Origin: Prorocentrum cordatum
Taxonomy: Eukaryota; Sar; Dinophyceae; Prorocentrales; Prorocentraceae
Length of the DNA stretch: 64,000 nt
Direction: 5' to 3'
Assembly: GCA_963575745.1 (NCBI GenBank)
Contig: CAUYUJ010000892.1
Coordinates: forward strand, 376,372 to 440,371
Below, piece by piece: positions 41,341 to 52,912 of the stretch. Position 1 is the stretch's first letter; every line of letters starts with the position of its first letter. Position numbers and translations under genes: made by a program. Below the pieces are notes generated by a model. The model was given only the letters and a program-made list of their open reading frames with translations, was not told the DNA's origin and ran no database searches.

Positions 41341-42190
41341 GTGGTGTCCCGTGGAGTCCCGTTGAATGAAATCGATAGTGAGATCGATAGTGAGATGGAT
41401 GGTGAAATCGATAGTGGGATCGATATAACCGATACTGAGATCGATGTGGTGTCCCGTGGTGTCCCGTGGTGTCCCGTGGTGTCCCGTTGAGCGAGATCGA
41501 TCCGTTGAGTGAAATCGATAGTGAGATCGATAGTGAGATTGATAGTGAAATCGATAGTGGGATCGATAGTGATATCGATATAATCGATACTGAGATCGAT
41601 GTGGTGTCCCGTGGTGTCCCGTGGTGTCCCGTTGAGTGAGATCGATAGTGAGATCGATAGTGAGATCGACAGGTGTCCCGTGGTGTCCCGTGGTGCCCCG
41701 TTGAGTGAGATCGATATTGAGATCGATGATGAAGTCGACACTGAAATAGATGTGGTGCCCCGTGGTGTCCCGTGGTGTCCCAAAAAGTCAGATCGATTGT
41801 GAGATCGAGAAAGAGATCGACGAATGTCCCGTGGTGTCCCGTGGTGTCCCGTTGAGTGAGATCGATAGTGCGATCGATCGTGAGATCGATGTGGTGTTCC
41901 GAGGTGTCCCGTGGTGTCCCGTGGCGTCCCGTGGTGTCCTATGGTGTCCCGTCGAGTGAGATCGATAGTGAGATCGATTGTGAGACCGATAGTGAGATCG
42001 AGAGAGGTCCCGCGGTGTCCCGTGGTGTCCCGTGGTGGCCCGTGGTGTCCGGTTGAGTGAGATCGATAGTGAGATCGATAGTGAGATCGATAGTGAGATC
42101 GACAAGTGTCCCGTGGTGTCCCGTGGTGTCCCGTGGTGTCCCGTGGTGTCCCGTTGAGTGAGATCGATAGTGAGATCGGTTGAATCAGAT
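41340..42190. repeat. Alternating GTGGTGTCCC and GAGATCGATAGT arrays
   Basis: Two unrelated short units alternate in blocks: 10-bp GTGTCCCGTG and 12-bp GAGATCGATAGT. There are about ten switches. The minus frames read as repeated DTTGHHGTPR and SISLSISL. Confidence 0.9.
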
Positions 42191-42595
42191 GTTTGTTCCC
42201 CCCCGTCTCCTCCCCCCCACAACCTCCTTATCACCCGAAGGGTGGTAGTCGGAGGTTGGGGGGTGAGATCGAAGTGGAACGGAGAGCCCCCCTACCGGGA
42301 AATCGATTTCGGTTTCGTGTTCGTGCGTGCCGTGCGGGCGAGGCGAAGCTGCGTGGGCGGGCGAGAGAAAGTCTCCTGTGGCTGAGGCGCGGCCGGACCA
42401 AATGATTCCCTTCCGGGCGGCCGGGGCCCCGCGGTGTCCCGCTGGTGTCCCGCTGGTGTCCCGTGTGGCTGAGGCGCGGCCAGACCAAATGATTCCCTTC
42501 CGGGCGGCCGGTGGCCCGCGGTGTCCCGCCGGTGTCCCGCGGTGTCCCGCGGTGTCCCGCGGTGTCCCGCCGGTGTCCCGCGGTGTCCCGCGAGG
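42190..42595. repeat. Duplicated GCTGAGGCGCGGCC block and flanks
   Basis: GTGGCTGAGGCGCGGCC and ACCAAATGATTCCCTTCCGG occur at 42378 and 42468. A GGCGAGGCGAAGCTGCGTGG motif at 42340 is shared with 40900. Confidence 0.7.
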
Positions 42596-42608
42596 ATGAT
42601 GATGATGA

Positions 42609-42675
<67 letters not shown>

Positions 42676-42753
42676 GTGATGATGAGATGATGATGCTGAT
42701 GATGATGATGATGATGATGAGATGATGATGAGATGATGATGATGATGATGTTG

Positions 42754-42786
<33 letters not shown>

Positions 42787-43445
42787 GTGACCCGATGAAG
42801 ATGATGATGTTGATGATGGTGTCGATGATGATGACAGTGTCCCGAAGATGAGGATGATGATGCTCATGATGATTATGCTGATGATGTTGACGATGATGGT
42901 GTCCCGATGATGATGATGATGATGATGATGATTCCGATGATGTTGGTGATGATGTTGATGGAACTGGTGTCCCGGCGATAATGATGTTGATGATGATGAT
43001 GATGATGTTGATGATGATTATTGTGTCCCGATGACGATGCTGATGATGATGATGATGATGATGATGATGGTGGTGATGATGATGGTGATGCTGATGGTGT
43101 CTCGATGATGATAACAATGATAATGACGATGTTGATGATGATGTTGCTCATGATGATGATGGTGCCCCAATGATGATGATGATGTTGTTGATGATGATGC
43201 GATGATCACGATGATGATGGTGTCCCGAAGATGATGACGATGTTGATGATAATCTTGATGATAAGAACGATGGTGATCATGATGGTGTCCCGATTATGAT
43301 GATGATTATGATGATGCTGCTGGTAATGATGACGATGAATGTGCCCCGATGATGATGATGATGATGATGTTGATGATGAGATGATGATGGTGATGGTGAT
43401 GATGATGTTGTCCCGATGATGGTGCTGACGTTGATGATGATGTTT

Positions 43446-43488
<43 letters not shown>

Positions 43489-43550
43489 CTGTGCCCTCAT
43501 GATGATGACGATGTTGGTGATGATGTTGATGTTGATGATGTTGATGATGT

Positions 43551-43583
<33 letters not shown>

Positions 43584-43600
43584 CGTTGATTGTGAAAGCG
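42595..43600. repeat. (GAT)n microsatellite with GTGTCCC punctuation
   Basis: About 1 kb of GAT triplets interrupted roughly every 50-90 bp by TGTCCCGATGA or TGCCCCGATGA. Confidence 0.95.
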
Positions 43601-43830
43601 ATTGTGATATCGATAGTGAGATGGATATTGAGACCGAATGTGAGATCGATTGTGTGATCGATTGTGAGATCGATTGTGAGATCAATTGTGAGATCGATCG
43701 AATGAGATAGATCGAGTGAGATCGCTTGTGAGATCGATCGAGTGAGATCGATCGAGCGAGACCGATAGTGAGATCGATACTTAGATCGATAGTGAGACCG
43801 ATCGAGTGAGACGTTGGTTCCCCCCCCCCC
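43600..43830. repeat. GAGATCGATCGAGT array
   Basis: Degenerate GAGATCGATNGTGA and GATCGATCGAGTGA units, related to the 41.4-42.2 kb array. Confidence 0.85.
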
Positions 43831-43909
43831 CGAACCTCCTTATCACCCGAAGGGTGGTCGTATAGGTATTACAGAGGAGGATAAAGAGAAAAAGGAGGAG
43901 GATAACGAA

Positions 43910-44010
43910 CAAAAAAGGAGGAGGAGGAGGAGGAGGAGGAGGAGGAGGAGGAGGAGGAGGAGGAGGAGGAGGAGGAGAAGGAAGAGAAGGAGCAGGAGAA
44001 AAATGAGGAA
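43910..44010. repeat. (GAG)n microsatellite
   Basis: GAG triplets with AAG interruptions. Confidence 0.95.
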
Positions 44011-44014
44011 GATA

Positions 44015-44300
44015 AATCCGCCGACCCTGTCGGCGTGTGTGAGGGGCTTGTCCGTTCAGGTCGTCATCTCCGTCATTCGTTGGTCGGCGTCTCTGTCGTC
44101 ACCTTTCACTGCCTCCCCCCTTTCCCTGGGCTCGTCGAAGCTCCCCCCTTTCCCAGGGACCTCCTCAGCGCGCCAGCCAAAGCGAAAATAAGCAACGTCG
44201 AAATTGAGCCAAAGTGAAGCCCCTTCCCTTCGATCCCTCCCCCGCCGGGGGGGGGGGGGGCGGAAGGGTCCCTGGGGGGGGGACAGACGCCCCTTTTGGA
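44015..44300. repeat. Dispersed G/C-run repeat, copy 2
   Basis: Matches the order of 300-500 (ATCCGCCGAC, GTGTGTGAGGGGCT, GAAGCCCCTTCCCTT, poly-G runs). The 44035-44200 segment is extra. Confidence 0.55.
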
Positions 44301-44329
44301 GGAAGGTCAGATACGATGCCCCCCCTGCG

Positions 44330-44960
44330 AGTCCCGGAGCCCAAAAAAGCCCCAAGACGGGCCAAGAGTGCCCCAAGAGGCCCCAAAGACAGAAAGACAG
44401 TCCAAAAGAACCCCGAATCGCCGAACGATCTGTCCAAGACGCCTTGACGGCCTCCAGACGGCCCAAGAGGCCTGCAAAACGCCCATAAGAGGCCTCCAGG
44501 AGCTTTCTCACGAGAACCCCAAGAGGCAAAATTCACGGATTTCCGATACGTCTTTGAAAAATTGTGGCGTTCTTGCCTCTTCCGCTTCCCGACGCGCCAA
44601 GACGGCCCAAGAGGCCCCCAAGATCGCCCCGAAACGGCCCAAGAGGCCCCCAAGCGGATCCCCTAACGGCCGAAGAGGGCCCCAAGACGGCCCAAGACGC
44701 CTCCAAGACGGCCCAAGAGGCCCCCAAGACGGCTCCAGGAGAGTCCCCAGACGGGGACCCGAATTGACATTTCGAGCTCTCAGGCCCACGAGGCCCCCAA
44801 GAGGCCCCGACGAAGCCCCAAGAGGCCCCAAGAGGCTCCCAAGGGGACCCCAAACTGCCCCAAGACAGCCCAGGAGAGCCCCAAATTGCCCAGGAGGCCT
44901 CCAAGAGTGCCTCGAAACGGCGCAAGAGGAGCCCTGGACTATCCGGCCCATGACGCTCGA
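44330..44960. repeat. CAAGACGGCC-type array
   Basis: Same short-unit class as 3-7.9 kb, with one CTTCCCGACGCGCC / ATTGTGGCGTTCTTGCC block resembling the mid-level unit. Confidence 0.8.
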
Positions 44961-45034
44961 AGAGAGCCTACGGCTGCCTGTCTCAAGGAAAGCCTATGGC
45001 TCCTCCCTTACTCTCCTCCCTTACTCCCCCTTCC

Positions 45035-45245
45035 TCTCCTGTCCTCTCCTCCTCCTTCCTCCTCCTCCTCCTCATTCTCACTCATACCTCCTCCTCCTCC
45101 TCCTCCTCCTCCTCCTCCTCCTCCCCCTCTGCTCCCCCTCCTCCTGCTCTCCTCTGCCTCCTTCTCCTCCTGTTGCTTCTCCTCCACATCCTTCTCCCCC
45201 CTCACCCCCTCTCTCATCCATCTCCTCCACCCTGGCCTCCCCTCG
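45035..45245. repeat. (CTC)n microsatellite
   Basis: CTC triplets with TTC and CCC interruptions. Confidence 0.9.
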
Positions 45246-45249
45246 TTTT

Positions 45250-45470
45250 CACCTTCGTCGCTCTCAGGGTCGGCGGCAACGGCCGTAAGGCCTTCCTTCG
45301 CAATAATGCACAAGGACGACTGGCACGAGGGAAAGAAAAGGGGCATTGGCGGAAACGGGCCCTGGGACCAAGGGCATGCCCCGGGCCCCGAAGATCTCTG
45401 CTTCATCCGGGTGTTTGCTTTTTACTGCTCTGCGGCCGTGGGCGGGCTGCGGGAATCCGCAAGAGAAAAG
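45250..45470. other. No gene seen
   Basis: AGGGTCGGCGGCAACGGCCG at 45260 resembles 1027-1048. Nothing else recognised. Confidence 0.4.
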
Positions 45471-45618
45471 GGGCCCTGGGACACAAAAGTAAATAGACAC
45501 AAATCCCAGGATCCCCATATGTTTCTACATGTTCTTGGTTTTCGTCTTCCCCCCCACTCCCCATAGTTTCCATACTTTCCTGGGATCCGACGATTAATTG
45601 TGCCTGTTTGTTTCCCCA
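45471..45618. repeat. Dispersed repeat family 5, copy 2
   Basis: Same landmarks as 12024-12181 and 60086-60266 (GGGCCCTGGGACAC, CCCCATATGTTTCTA-like, GACGATTAATTGTG). Confidence 0.7.
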
Positions 45619-45744
45619 GCCATCCTGTGGTGTTGGGTCCTCGTTTTGAAGAGACAGCGCCCCGCGTCTCCTCCTCCCTTTTTCCCTCCTACCCCTCCTC
45701 CCTCCTCCCTGCGTTTCATCATCATCACCCGTTTCAGCACACCC

Positions 45745-47415
45745 CTCACACGTTTCGTGGCTCCATAAGGAGCTCCACTGGAGGGCCCCAAAGGGACCGC
45801 CCGCGTGCGTCACGCACCACCCAGTACAGCGTTTCGCGGCCCCATAGGGAGCCCCACCGAAGATCCCAGTGGAACCGCCCGCACGCGTCACGCACCACCC
45901 AGTACAGCGTTTCGTGGCCCCATAGGGGGCCCCACCGACGGCCCCAATGGGATCGCCCGCATGCGTCACGCACCACCCAATACAGCGCTTCGTGGCCCCA
46001 AACGGAGCTCCACCGAAGGCCCCAATGGGACCGTCCGCATGCGTTTCGCACCACAAAGTACAGCGCTTCGTGGCCCCATAAGGAGCTTCACCGAAGGTCC
46101 CAGTGGGACCGCCCGCATGCGTCACGCACCACCCAATACAGCGTTTCGTGGCCCCACAGGGAGCTCCACCGGAAGCCCCAGTGGGACCACTCGCTAACGT
46201 CACGCACCACCCAGTACAGCGCTTCGTGGCCCCATAGGGAGCCCCACCGAAAGTCCCAGTCGGACCGCCCGCACGCGTCACGCACCACCCAGTACAGCTT
46301 TTCGTGGCTCCATGAGGAGCTCAACCGACGGCCCCAGTGCCACCGCCCGCATGCGTCACGCACCACCCAGTACAGCGCTTCGTGGCCCCAAACGGAGCTC
46401 CACCGAAGGCCCCAGTGCCACAGCCCGCATGCGCCACGCACCACCCAGTACAGCGCTTCGTGGCCCCATAGGGAGCCCCACCGAAAGTCATAGTGGGAGA
46501 CATAGTGGGACCGCCCGCATGCGTCACGGACCACCCAGTTCCGCGTTTCGTGGCCCATAGGGAGCTCCACAGATGGCCCCAGCAGCACCACCCGCATGCG
46601 TCACGCACCGCCCAGCACAGCGCTTCGTGGCGCCATAGGAAGCCCCGCCGACGGCCTCAATGGGACCGCCCGCATGCGTCACGCACATCCGTGGCCCCAT
46701 ATGGAGCCCCACCGAACGTCCCAGTCGGACCGTCCGCATGCGTCGCCCCCACCCACTACAGCGCTTCGTGGCGCCAAACGGAGCTCCACCGACGGCCCCA
46801 GTGTGCCACCGCCCGCATGAGTCACGCACCACCCAGTACAGCGCTTCGTGGCCCCATAGGGAACCCCACCGGAAGTCCCAGTGGGACCGCCCGCGTGCGT
46901 CCCGCAAACCCATTACAGCGTTTCGTGGCCCCGTGGGGGTCCCCACCGAAGGTCCCAGTGGCACCGCCCGCATGCGTCCCGCACACACAGTACAGCGTGT
47001 CGTGGCCCCATAATTAGGAAGACCCACCGATTCGTGGCCCCATGGAGAGGTCCAGAGAAGGCCCCAGTGGCAAAGTCCACATGCGTTTCCCCCACCCAGC
47101 ACAACGTGTCGTGGCCCATAGGGAGCTCCACCGGAGGCCCCAGTGGCAAAGTCAGCATGGTTCCCCCCCACCCAGAACAACGTGTTGTGTCCCATGGGAC
47201 GCTCCACCGAAGGCCCTAGTGGCAAAGTCGCATGCGTCCCCCCCACCAAGAACAACGTTTCGAGGCCCATGGGGAGCTCCACCGACGGCCCCAGTGGCAA
47301 AGTCCGCATGCGTCTCCCCCAACCGGCACAACGTTTCGTGGCCCATAGGGTGCCATAGGGAGCTCCACCGAAGGCCCCAGTGGCAAAGTCCGCATGCGTC
47401 TCCCCCACCCAGTGT
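45745..47415 (+). repeat. 78-bp minisatellite, about 21 units
   Basis: Unit landmarks: GTCACGCACCACCCAGTACA, GCGCTTCGTGGCCCCATAGG, GAGCCCCACCGAAGGYCCCA, GTGGGACCGCCCGCATGC. The period is 26 codons, and long frames are open on both strands (plus core HAPPSTALRGPIGSPTE, minus core YWVVRDACGRSHW). The last four units (from about 47040) diverge. I regard it as non-coding until transcripts say otherwise. Confidence 0.9.
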
Positions 47416-47419
47416 AGGT

Positions 47420-48205
47420 CGTGACCTTTGGGATTCGAGGGGTGTATCCCCAACTGGGGTGGTAATTTGGTGGGGGTCTCGAAGGGGATGGCGATGGAGA
47501 TGGGGATTGGTTAAACGATACCGAGGGCAGCCACGCCAGCCCGATGCCCCTGAAAGCAACCCACTCGGGGAGATGTATGTAGGACTCGGGCACGGGGGAC
47601 TCGGGCTAGCTCGACGGGGCCATCATAAAAATGATGCGACCAAATCTGAAACCTGACGCGAACTCTCGCTGCCGACGTCCCACGAACACCGGACCGTCAA
47701 AATCCAGGACGCGCTCGTCAAAAACTTTCGGCAAACCCGAGTTCCAGCTTACTCGAGTCGTACGCTTCCCCGACCCAAGTGGGGAGCACGACCCACCTGG
47801 ACCAGTCTGGGACAACGCTGCCCTTGCGGGGAAACAGCGCATTCCCGTCCCACGGCCCCGTGGAGCGACCCTCAAGGGCAGGTCGAGACTCACGGCCCAG
47901 CCGTGCATCAGGCAAGCCACGAGGGCCCTCCGACGCTTCGCGGATGCGGCACGTGGAGAGGGGAAACTTGTGGCACTCGATGGTACATGGGCGTGGCAAG
48001 GTCCACGATGAAGCATTTAGGGAGAAGCGATGTTGGCGGAGACGCGACCCCACGCGGGCCCCCGTGGCAAAGCGACCGATCAAAAGTCGCCCCGCACCTA
48101 CCAAGCAGGGGAGCCTCCTGGGGCTCACGGCTCAAGGAGGGCTGCGCAGGGATCGCCGGAGCGACTGCGCGGAAGATGGCGGGACGGGGCCGTGGACAGC
48201 GGAGT
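47420..48205. other. Unassigned unique sequence with open frames
   Basis: A plus frame (47631-48011) is open for 126 codons with ordinary composition, and others overlap. No motif, splice pattern or family recognised. Confidence 0.3.
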
Positions 48206-48216
48206 TGACGCTAGTC

Positions 48217-48355
48217 GTAAGTCGGGCCTGTCCCTAAAATAAGATATACTCAAAAAAAACAGAAGAAGATCACACATGGTCCACACATCGTCCCCAGACC
48301 ATCGTTTTACCATCTTTGAACCTTCCCCCTCTGTAGACGGGCAGGCCCGACTCAA
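48217..48355. mobile_element. MITE-1, copy b
   Basis: Ends GTAAGTCGGGCCTGTCCC and, at the right, GGGCAGGCCCGACTCAA. The flanks CGCTAGTC (48209) and CGCTGGTA (48356) agree at six of eight positions, a decayed 8-bp target duplication. Confidence 0.8.
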
Positions 48356-48359
48356 CGCT

Positions 48360-48780
48360 GGTACCGCTGGTGCCAGCGATGCCTGCGGCCCCGCAGGCAC
48401 ACCTCCTGCTGCGGAGGCCCAGGAGGATGGGATCATGAGGGCGAGGATGAGCAGTCATGAGGAGGACGAGGAGGACGAGGAGGACGAGGACGAGGAGGAC
48501 GAGGAGGACGAGGAGGACGAGGACGAGGAGGACGAGGACGAGGAGGACGAGGACGAGGATGGGGACGAGGAGTCGGTCACCAAAGGCCAAGGGCCCCAAG
48601 AGGCAGTCTGCAGAGAGTGCACAGAGGCGTCAGGTCACCCCAGTCGCAGAAGGAGGCCTCGAGGACCCTGCTGGCGGAGGGGGATCTCCTTCGAGGCGGG
48701 TGCCCCGATGTTTCGGACGGTCCCAAGGCCTGGACCCCCCCCCCGAAGAAGGACGAACAACTGCACATGATATCCGTCTT
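48360..48780. repeat. (GAGGAC)n acidic-codon tract and flanks
   Basis: 48455-48565 is GAGGAC/GAGGACGAG repeat. Open frames through it read poly-Glu/Asp, or Arg/Thr followed by KAKGPKRQSAESAQRRQV. A nuclear-protein exon is possible but unsupported. Confidence 0.5.
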
Positions 48781-48789
48781 CATTTGTTC

Positions 48790-49180
48790 AAGACGAGTCC
48801 TCCTCAGCCTCCCACCTCCTCCACTCCCTCCTCCCTCCTCCCTCCTTCTTCTCCCCCTCCTCCTGCTCCTCCTCCTCCTGCTCCTCGTGCTCATCCTCCT
48901 CCTGCTCCTCCTCCTCCTCCTCCTCGTCCTCCTCTCCGGCCTCCCCATCCTCCCCCCCTTCCCCCTCCCTCCCTCTGCCTCCACATCCACCTCTTCCTCC
49001 TCCTCTCCCCCTCCCCCTCCCTCACACCCCTTCCCGCCTCCCCATCTCTCTCTCCCTCCTCCTCCTCCTACCCTCCCCCTTCTCCTCCCTCCTCCTCCCA
49101 CTCATCCTACTCCTACTCCTCCTCCTCCTCCTCCTCCTCCTCCTCCTCCTCCTCCTCCTCCTCCTCCTCTTGCCCAGGGA
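48790..49180. repeat. (CTC)n microsatellite region
   Basis: CTC and CTCC tracts; the last 90 bp are pure CTC. Confidence 0.92.
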
Positions 49181-49374
49181 CGGCCTGGTGGTAGGTAATG
49201 CCACCTCATCGCGGCTGTGGATTGTTCCTCGACTCCCCGGAGGTTCGCCCGCTAGATCCCGCTAGATCCTTCTCCCCCCCCTCCGACGGCCACGGCGTCG
49301 ACGCCGACGCAGACGACGAGAACGCCCACGACCACGGCGACAACGACGGCGGCGGGCTGCGGCGGTCCGCAAAC

Positions 49375-49457
49375 TTCCCCACGTCGCAGTCCTCGCACGC
49401 CGTGGCCGCGGCGTGAGACCAGCGCCCCGCATCGCAGTCGAAGCAGGCCACCGACGC
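49375..49457 (-). CDS. GCC2/GCC3-like Cys-rich protein, exon 7
   Basis: 83-bp exon reading ASVACFDCDAGRWSHAAATA then CEDCDVGK. The C-x2-C-x2-G spacing is that of GCC2/GCC3 (ephrin-receptor-like) repeats. The acceptor is CGGAG at 49458. Joining to exon 6 gives TFSGQ-ASVACFDC in frame. The donor is AA followed by GTTTGC at 49374, phase 2. A hydrophobic stretch in another frame just downstream is probably intron. Later exons are not found in the window. Confidence 0.7.
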
Positions 49458-49479
49458 CTCCGGGGCGGGAGAGGGGGGC

Positions 49480-50125
49480 GAGGGGGGAACGATGCAGCGG
49501 AGGCCAGTCCACAAGAAGCCTCCAACAAGTAGACCCAACTCGAAAGCTGGGCGAGGGCTGCTAAAACCGTGGGCTACTAAAACGGCCCTCCCGGAAGGAA
49601 AAAACAACTTCCCGGAATGAGGCGCGGTACGCGAAACAGTCTACGGGCTTCTTCCCGGAAGGACGAAGACAACTTCGGGGAGGTCGATTTTAGCAGCTTC
49701 GGATTTAGCAGCCCTTGCCCTGCTTCTGACCAACCCTGAGACCCCGGGACGTCCGTTGATTTCTGATGCGGGAGCATCGCGCCTTCCACAGCAAAACCAT
49801 CGAAACCCAAGCAACCCAAGGCACCCTGGAGGCAAGCAGGGTGTTTCTTGGCATGGGTCTCCACTGCAGGGGCAGGCACAATCAGCGTCGGATCTGGAAG
49901 TAGGATCAACTCGAAATGTGCGTCGGCTCGGGCCGCTTCGGCACGTAGTCGAAATCGAATAGCATCGGCGGCGGCAAGGTGCTCAACAGCGGCGTACAAG
50001 CATCGGGCCGGATCGGATCGGATCGTCAAACAGTTATAGGAATCGAGACTGATCGGGCCGGCTGGGGTCGACACCGAATTGGATCGATCGGATCGGAATG
50101 GACCCTGCTCAAGGGGGCGAATCAT
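49480..50125. other. Intron 6 sequence, no gene seen
   Basis: Lies within the long intron between exons 6 and 7. It contains ATCGGATCGG-type strings near 50010-50095 also found at 13.5 kb. Nothing coding recognised. Confidence 0.45.
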
Positions 50126-50360
50126 TAGGAGCCTGATAGATGGGGTCTGAGCAAATGTGGTCGAAGGCTCGCACAGCATCGTCAATGCATCGCCGATGTA
50201 TCGGCGATGCATCGGCGACGTCGGCGACACGTCGGCGACACATCGGCGACGTCGGCGTGGGGATAATCGGGCTCCACATCGAGCCGCATCGCCGACGCAT
50301 CGGCGATACGGCGCGATCCTCCGACCCCATCAAAATCGGACCCCATCCAGGAAGCCTCGA
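50126..50360. mobile_element. MITE-2, copy c
   Basis: Right end GATCCTCCGACCCCATCAAA then TCGGACCCCATCCAGGAAGC. Tandem CATCGGCGACGTCGGCGACA units inside, and the GGGCTCCACATCGAGCC landmark. Confidence 0.75.
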
Positions 50361-50765
50361 AACGTAGAGCTTGATCGAGTCGGTGATGCGTCGCCGATAG
50401 ATCGGCGATAGACCCACGGTGGCGAGACCGCACGGCCCTGGGCGGGCAGGAGGATGCCAGGCTTAGGTTTTGGCATGTCCTCCTACAAGTGGATGTTGGA
50501 GAACACCATTCTGCGAACGGCGTTCCAAATTTTCCATATCTGCAATGATGGGGGCGCGGATGTACAGGGGGGGGGCGCAGAAGGTGTAGGAAGAGCGAGG
50601 GATGGATAGATAGATAGAAGGTGTAGGAACAGCGCGGATGTACGGGGCGGATGGATAGAGGGACACAGCGAGAGCGACGCTGTCGAATGGCATACAAGAC
50701 TCTTGCGAAACTGCCCCGTTATCCTAGCGGCCGTCGTTTCGGTGGGGGGGGCACAACATAAAAAC
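50360..50765. other. No gene seen
   Basis: 50383-50425 has CGCCGATAGATCGGCGATAG. 50545-50660 has short GATAGATAGA and GGGGGGGCGC runs. Nothing else recognised. Confidence 0.4.
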
Positions 50766-50769
50766 AAAG

Positions 50770-51880
50770 GATAATGTTCGAATACCCTCCTCGCTCAGGC
50801 GGGGCCTCCCTGGAGGAGTGGGAGGGGCACGAAACCTGATAAACAACATGACTGTCGAATACCCTCCTCGCTCAGGGGCACGAAGCCTGATGAGTGAAAC
50901 TGTTTTCGAATATCATCCTCGCTCAGGCGGGGCCTCCCTGGAGGAGTGGGAGGGGCACGAACCACGATAAATAACATGTGTTTCGAATACCCTCCTCGCT
51001 CAGGCGGGGCCTCCCTGGAGGAGTGGGAGGGGCACGAAACCTGACACATAACAAGGTTTTCGAATACCCTCCTCGCTCAGGCGGTGCCTACCTGGAGGAG
51101 TGTCGGGGGCACAAAACATGGATACATACCATGTGTGTTCGAATCCCCTCCTCGCTCAGGCGGGGCCTCCCTGAAGTTTTGGACGACACCTAATACATAA
51201 TATGTTGTTCGAATACCCTCGTCGCTCAGGCGGGGCCCCCCTGGAGGAATGGGAGGAGCACGAAACCTGACAAATAGCATGGTTCTCGAATACCCTCCTC
51301 GCTCAGGCTGGGCTTCCGTGGAGGATCGGGAGGGACACTATACCACCCGATAAATAACATAGTTTTCGAATACCCTCCTCGCTCAGGCGGGGCCTCCTTG
51401 GAGAAGTGGGAGCGGTACGAAACCCGATCAATAACATAGTTTTCGATTTTCGAATGCCCTCCTCGTTCTGGCGTGGCCTCCTTGGAGGAGGGGACGGGGC
51501 ACGAAACCTTATACATAACATTGTTTTCGAATGCCCTCCTCGCTAAGGCGGGGTCTCCCTGGAGGAGTGGGAGGGGCACGACATCTCATAAATAACATGG
51601 TTTTCGAGTGCCCTCCTTCGCTCATGCGGGACCTCCCTGGAGGAATTGGAGGGGCATGGTCTTCGAACACCCTCCTCGCTGAGGCGGGGCCTCCCTGAAG
51701 GAGTGGGAGGGGCACGAAACCTAATATAACGAGGTTTTCGAATACCCTCCTCGCTCAGGCGGGGCCTCCCTGAAGGAGTGGGAGGGGCACGACACCTAAT
51801 CCATAACATGATACTCGAATACCATCCTCGCTCAGGCGGGGCCTCCCTGAAGGGATGGGGGGGCACGAAACCTTGTACAT
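50770..51880 (+). repeat. About 78-bp minisatellite, 14-15 units
   Basis: Unit: TTCGAATACCCTCCTCGCTC, AGGCGGGGCCTCCCTGGAGG, AGTGGGAGGGGCACGAAACC, then an AT-rich link of about 18 bp (TGATAAATAACATGGT). Minus frames read PERGGYSKTMLFI and similar. Confidence 0.92.
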
Positions 51881-52140
51881 GGTATGGTATCCCGATACTG
51901 TCCTCACTCCGGCGTGGCTTCTCTGAAGTGGTAGGTATGGTATGGTAGCTTTGTCATTGTAGGTGTGGTCTAGTATGGTCGGTGGCGTGGTATGGTTGGC
52001 ATGGTGTGGTAGGCATGGTGTTGGTATGGTATGGTATGATAGGTACGGCATGTGGTAGGTATGGAATTGGTATGGTATTGGTAGAAATGGTTTGGTAGGT
52101 ATGGTGTAGTATGGTACGTATGCTATGGCATGGCAGGGAG
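51880..52140. repeat. GGTATGGTA-type tandem array
   Basis: Degenerate 5- and 10-bp GGTAT/GGTAGGTATG units, AT-richer than the surroundings. Confidence 0.85.
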
Positions 52141-52440
52141 GCGGGAGAAGCAGATGGAGAAGGAGAAGGGACACGCCCGACGCAACTGTAGACCCACGAC
52201 GGAGACACCGCACGGTCCCGGGCGGGCAGGCGGATGCACGGCCGCTCCTCGGCAGAGCGGGGCTCGACTGGCAGGCCCAAGCGGCGCTGGTCGTGCAAAT
52301 TATGCCGAGGAGAGAACTGGGGACGCGCAAACATGGATTAGCGAGGTCCTCCTCCTCCTCCTCCTCCTCCTCCTCCTCATGCAGCCATATCTGAACACTA
52401 CCCATGCAGGTCAGACTTATGAGAATCTGGCCTTTGACTA
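52140..52440. other. Unassigned; (CTC)n at 52347-52378
   Basis: A plus frame reading RAGLDWQAQAALVVQIMPRR is protein-like but short and unsupported. A CTC tract follows. Confidence 0.3.
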
Positions 52441-52620
52441 GAGGCCTCCTAGATGTTGTTGGAGTGGATGGGGTCGGGGGATCGCGCCACATCGTTGACA
52501 CATCGGCGATGCATCGGCGCTGAGAAAATCGGGCTCGCATCGAGCCGCATCGTCGATGCATCGGCGATGCGGCGCGATCCTCCGACCCCATGTGGTCCGA
52601 CCCCATCTAGGAGGCCTAGA
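52440..52620. mobile_element. MITE-2, copy d
   Basis: The best-preserved ends: GAGGCCTCCTAGATG at the left and CATCTAGGAGGCCTAG at the right. Internal GGGGTCGGGGGATCGCGCC pairs with GGCGCGATCCTCCGACCCC. Confidence 0.8.
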
Positions 52621-52622
52621 GA

Positions 52623-52746
52623 CACGAGCAGCCTTTGACACTCCCCTCATCCTCCTACTCCCCAGCGATGGGAGGTCGCCTGCGACGGCCGCGGTCTCGG
52701 CCAAGAGACCAACGTTGGATCGGCCGTTGCGTGTCAGAATTTGATG
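52623..52746 (+). repeat. 124-bp direct repeat X, left copy
   Basis: CACGAGCAGCCTTTGACACT to CAGAATTTGATG. Matches 52913-53035 (about 85 % by eye). It begins within three bases of the MITE-2 end and stops at the MITE-1 start. Confidence 0.8.
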
Positions 52747-52912
52747 TAATGTCGGGCATGTCCTCCTACAGGCAGAAAAATAAAGAAAGCAAACCATAGT
52801 CACACGATGTTCAAACATAACAAAAAATAGTCGGACAACCGTCCCCAGAGTTTTCTTCGACTACTCTTGAATAGTCCTCCTGTACAGCTGTACAGGGACG
52901 TACCCGACTGAA
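52747..52912. mobile_element. MITE-1, copy c
   Basis: Ends TAATGTCGGGCATGTCCTCC and, at the right, GG-ACG-TACCCGACTGAA. The interior shares CGTCCCCAGAGTTTTC-like and AATAGTC strings. No 8-bp duplication, but it sits exactly between two copies of repeat X. Confidence 0.75.

Noticed and set aside
42185-43117. 310-codon minus-strand frame rich in His, Ser and Ile
   Set aside because: Translation of the GAT array and adjacent minisatellite; no non-repeat protein sequence.
45600-47453. Long plus and minus frames over the 78-bp array as a repetitive protein gene
   Set aside because: Both strands are equally open because the period is divisible by three. No start, splice or signal evidence. Kept as a finding, not as a CDS.
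48457-48570. Acidic (Glu/Asp) protein tract as a histone-chaperone-like exon
   Set aside because: Equally explained by a GAGGAC microsatellite; flanking sequence shows no supporting domain.
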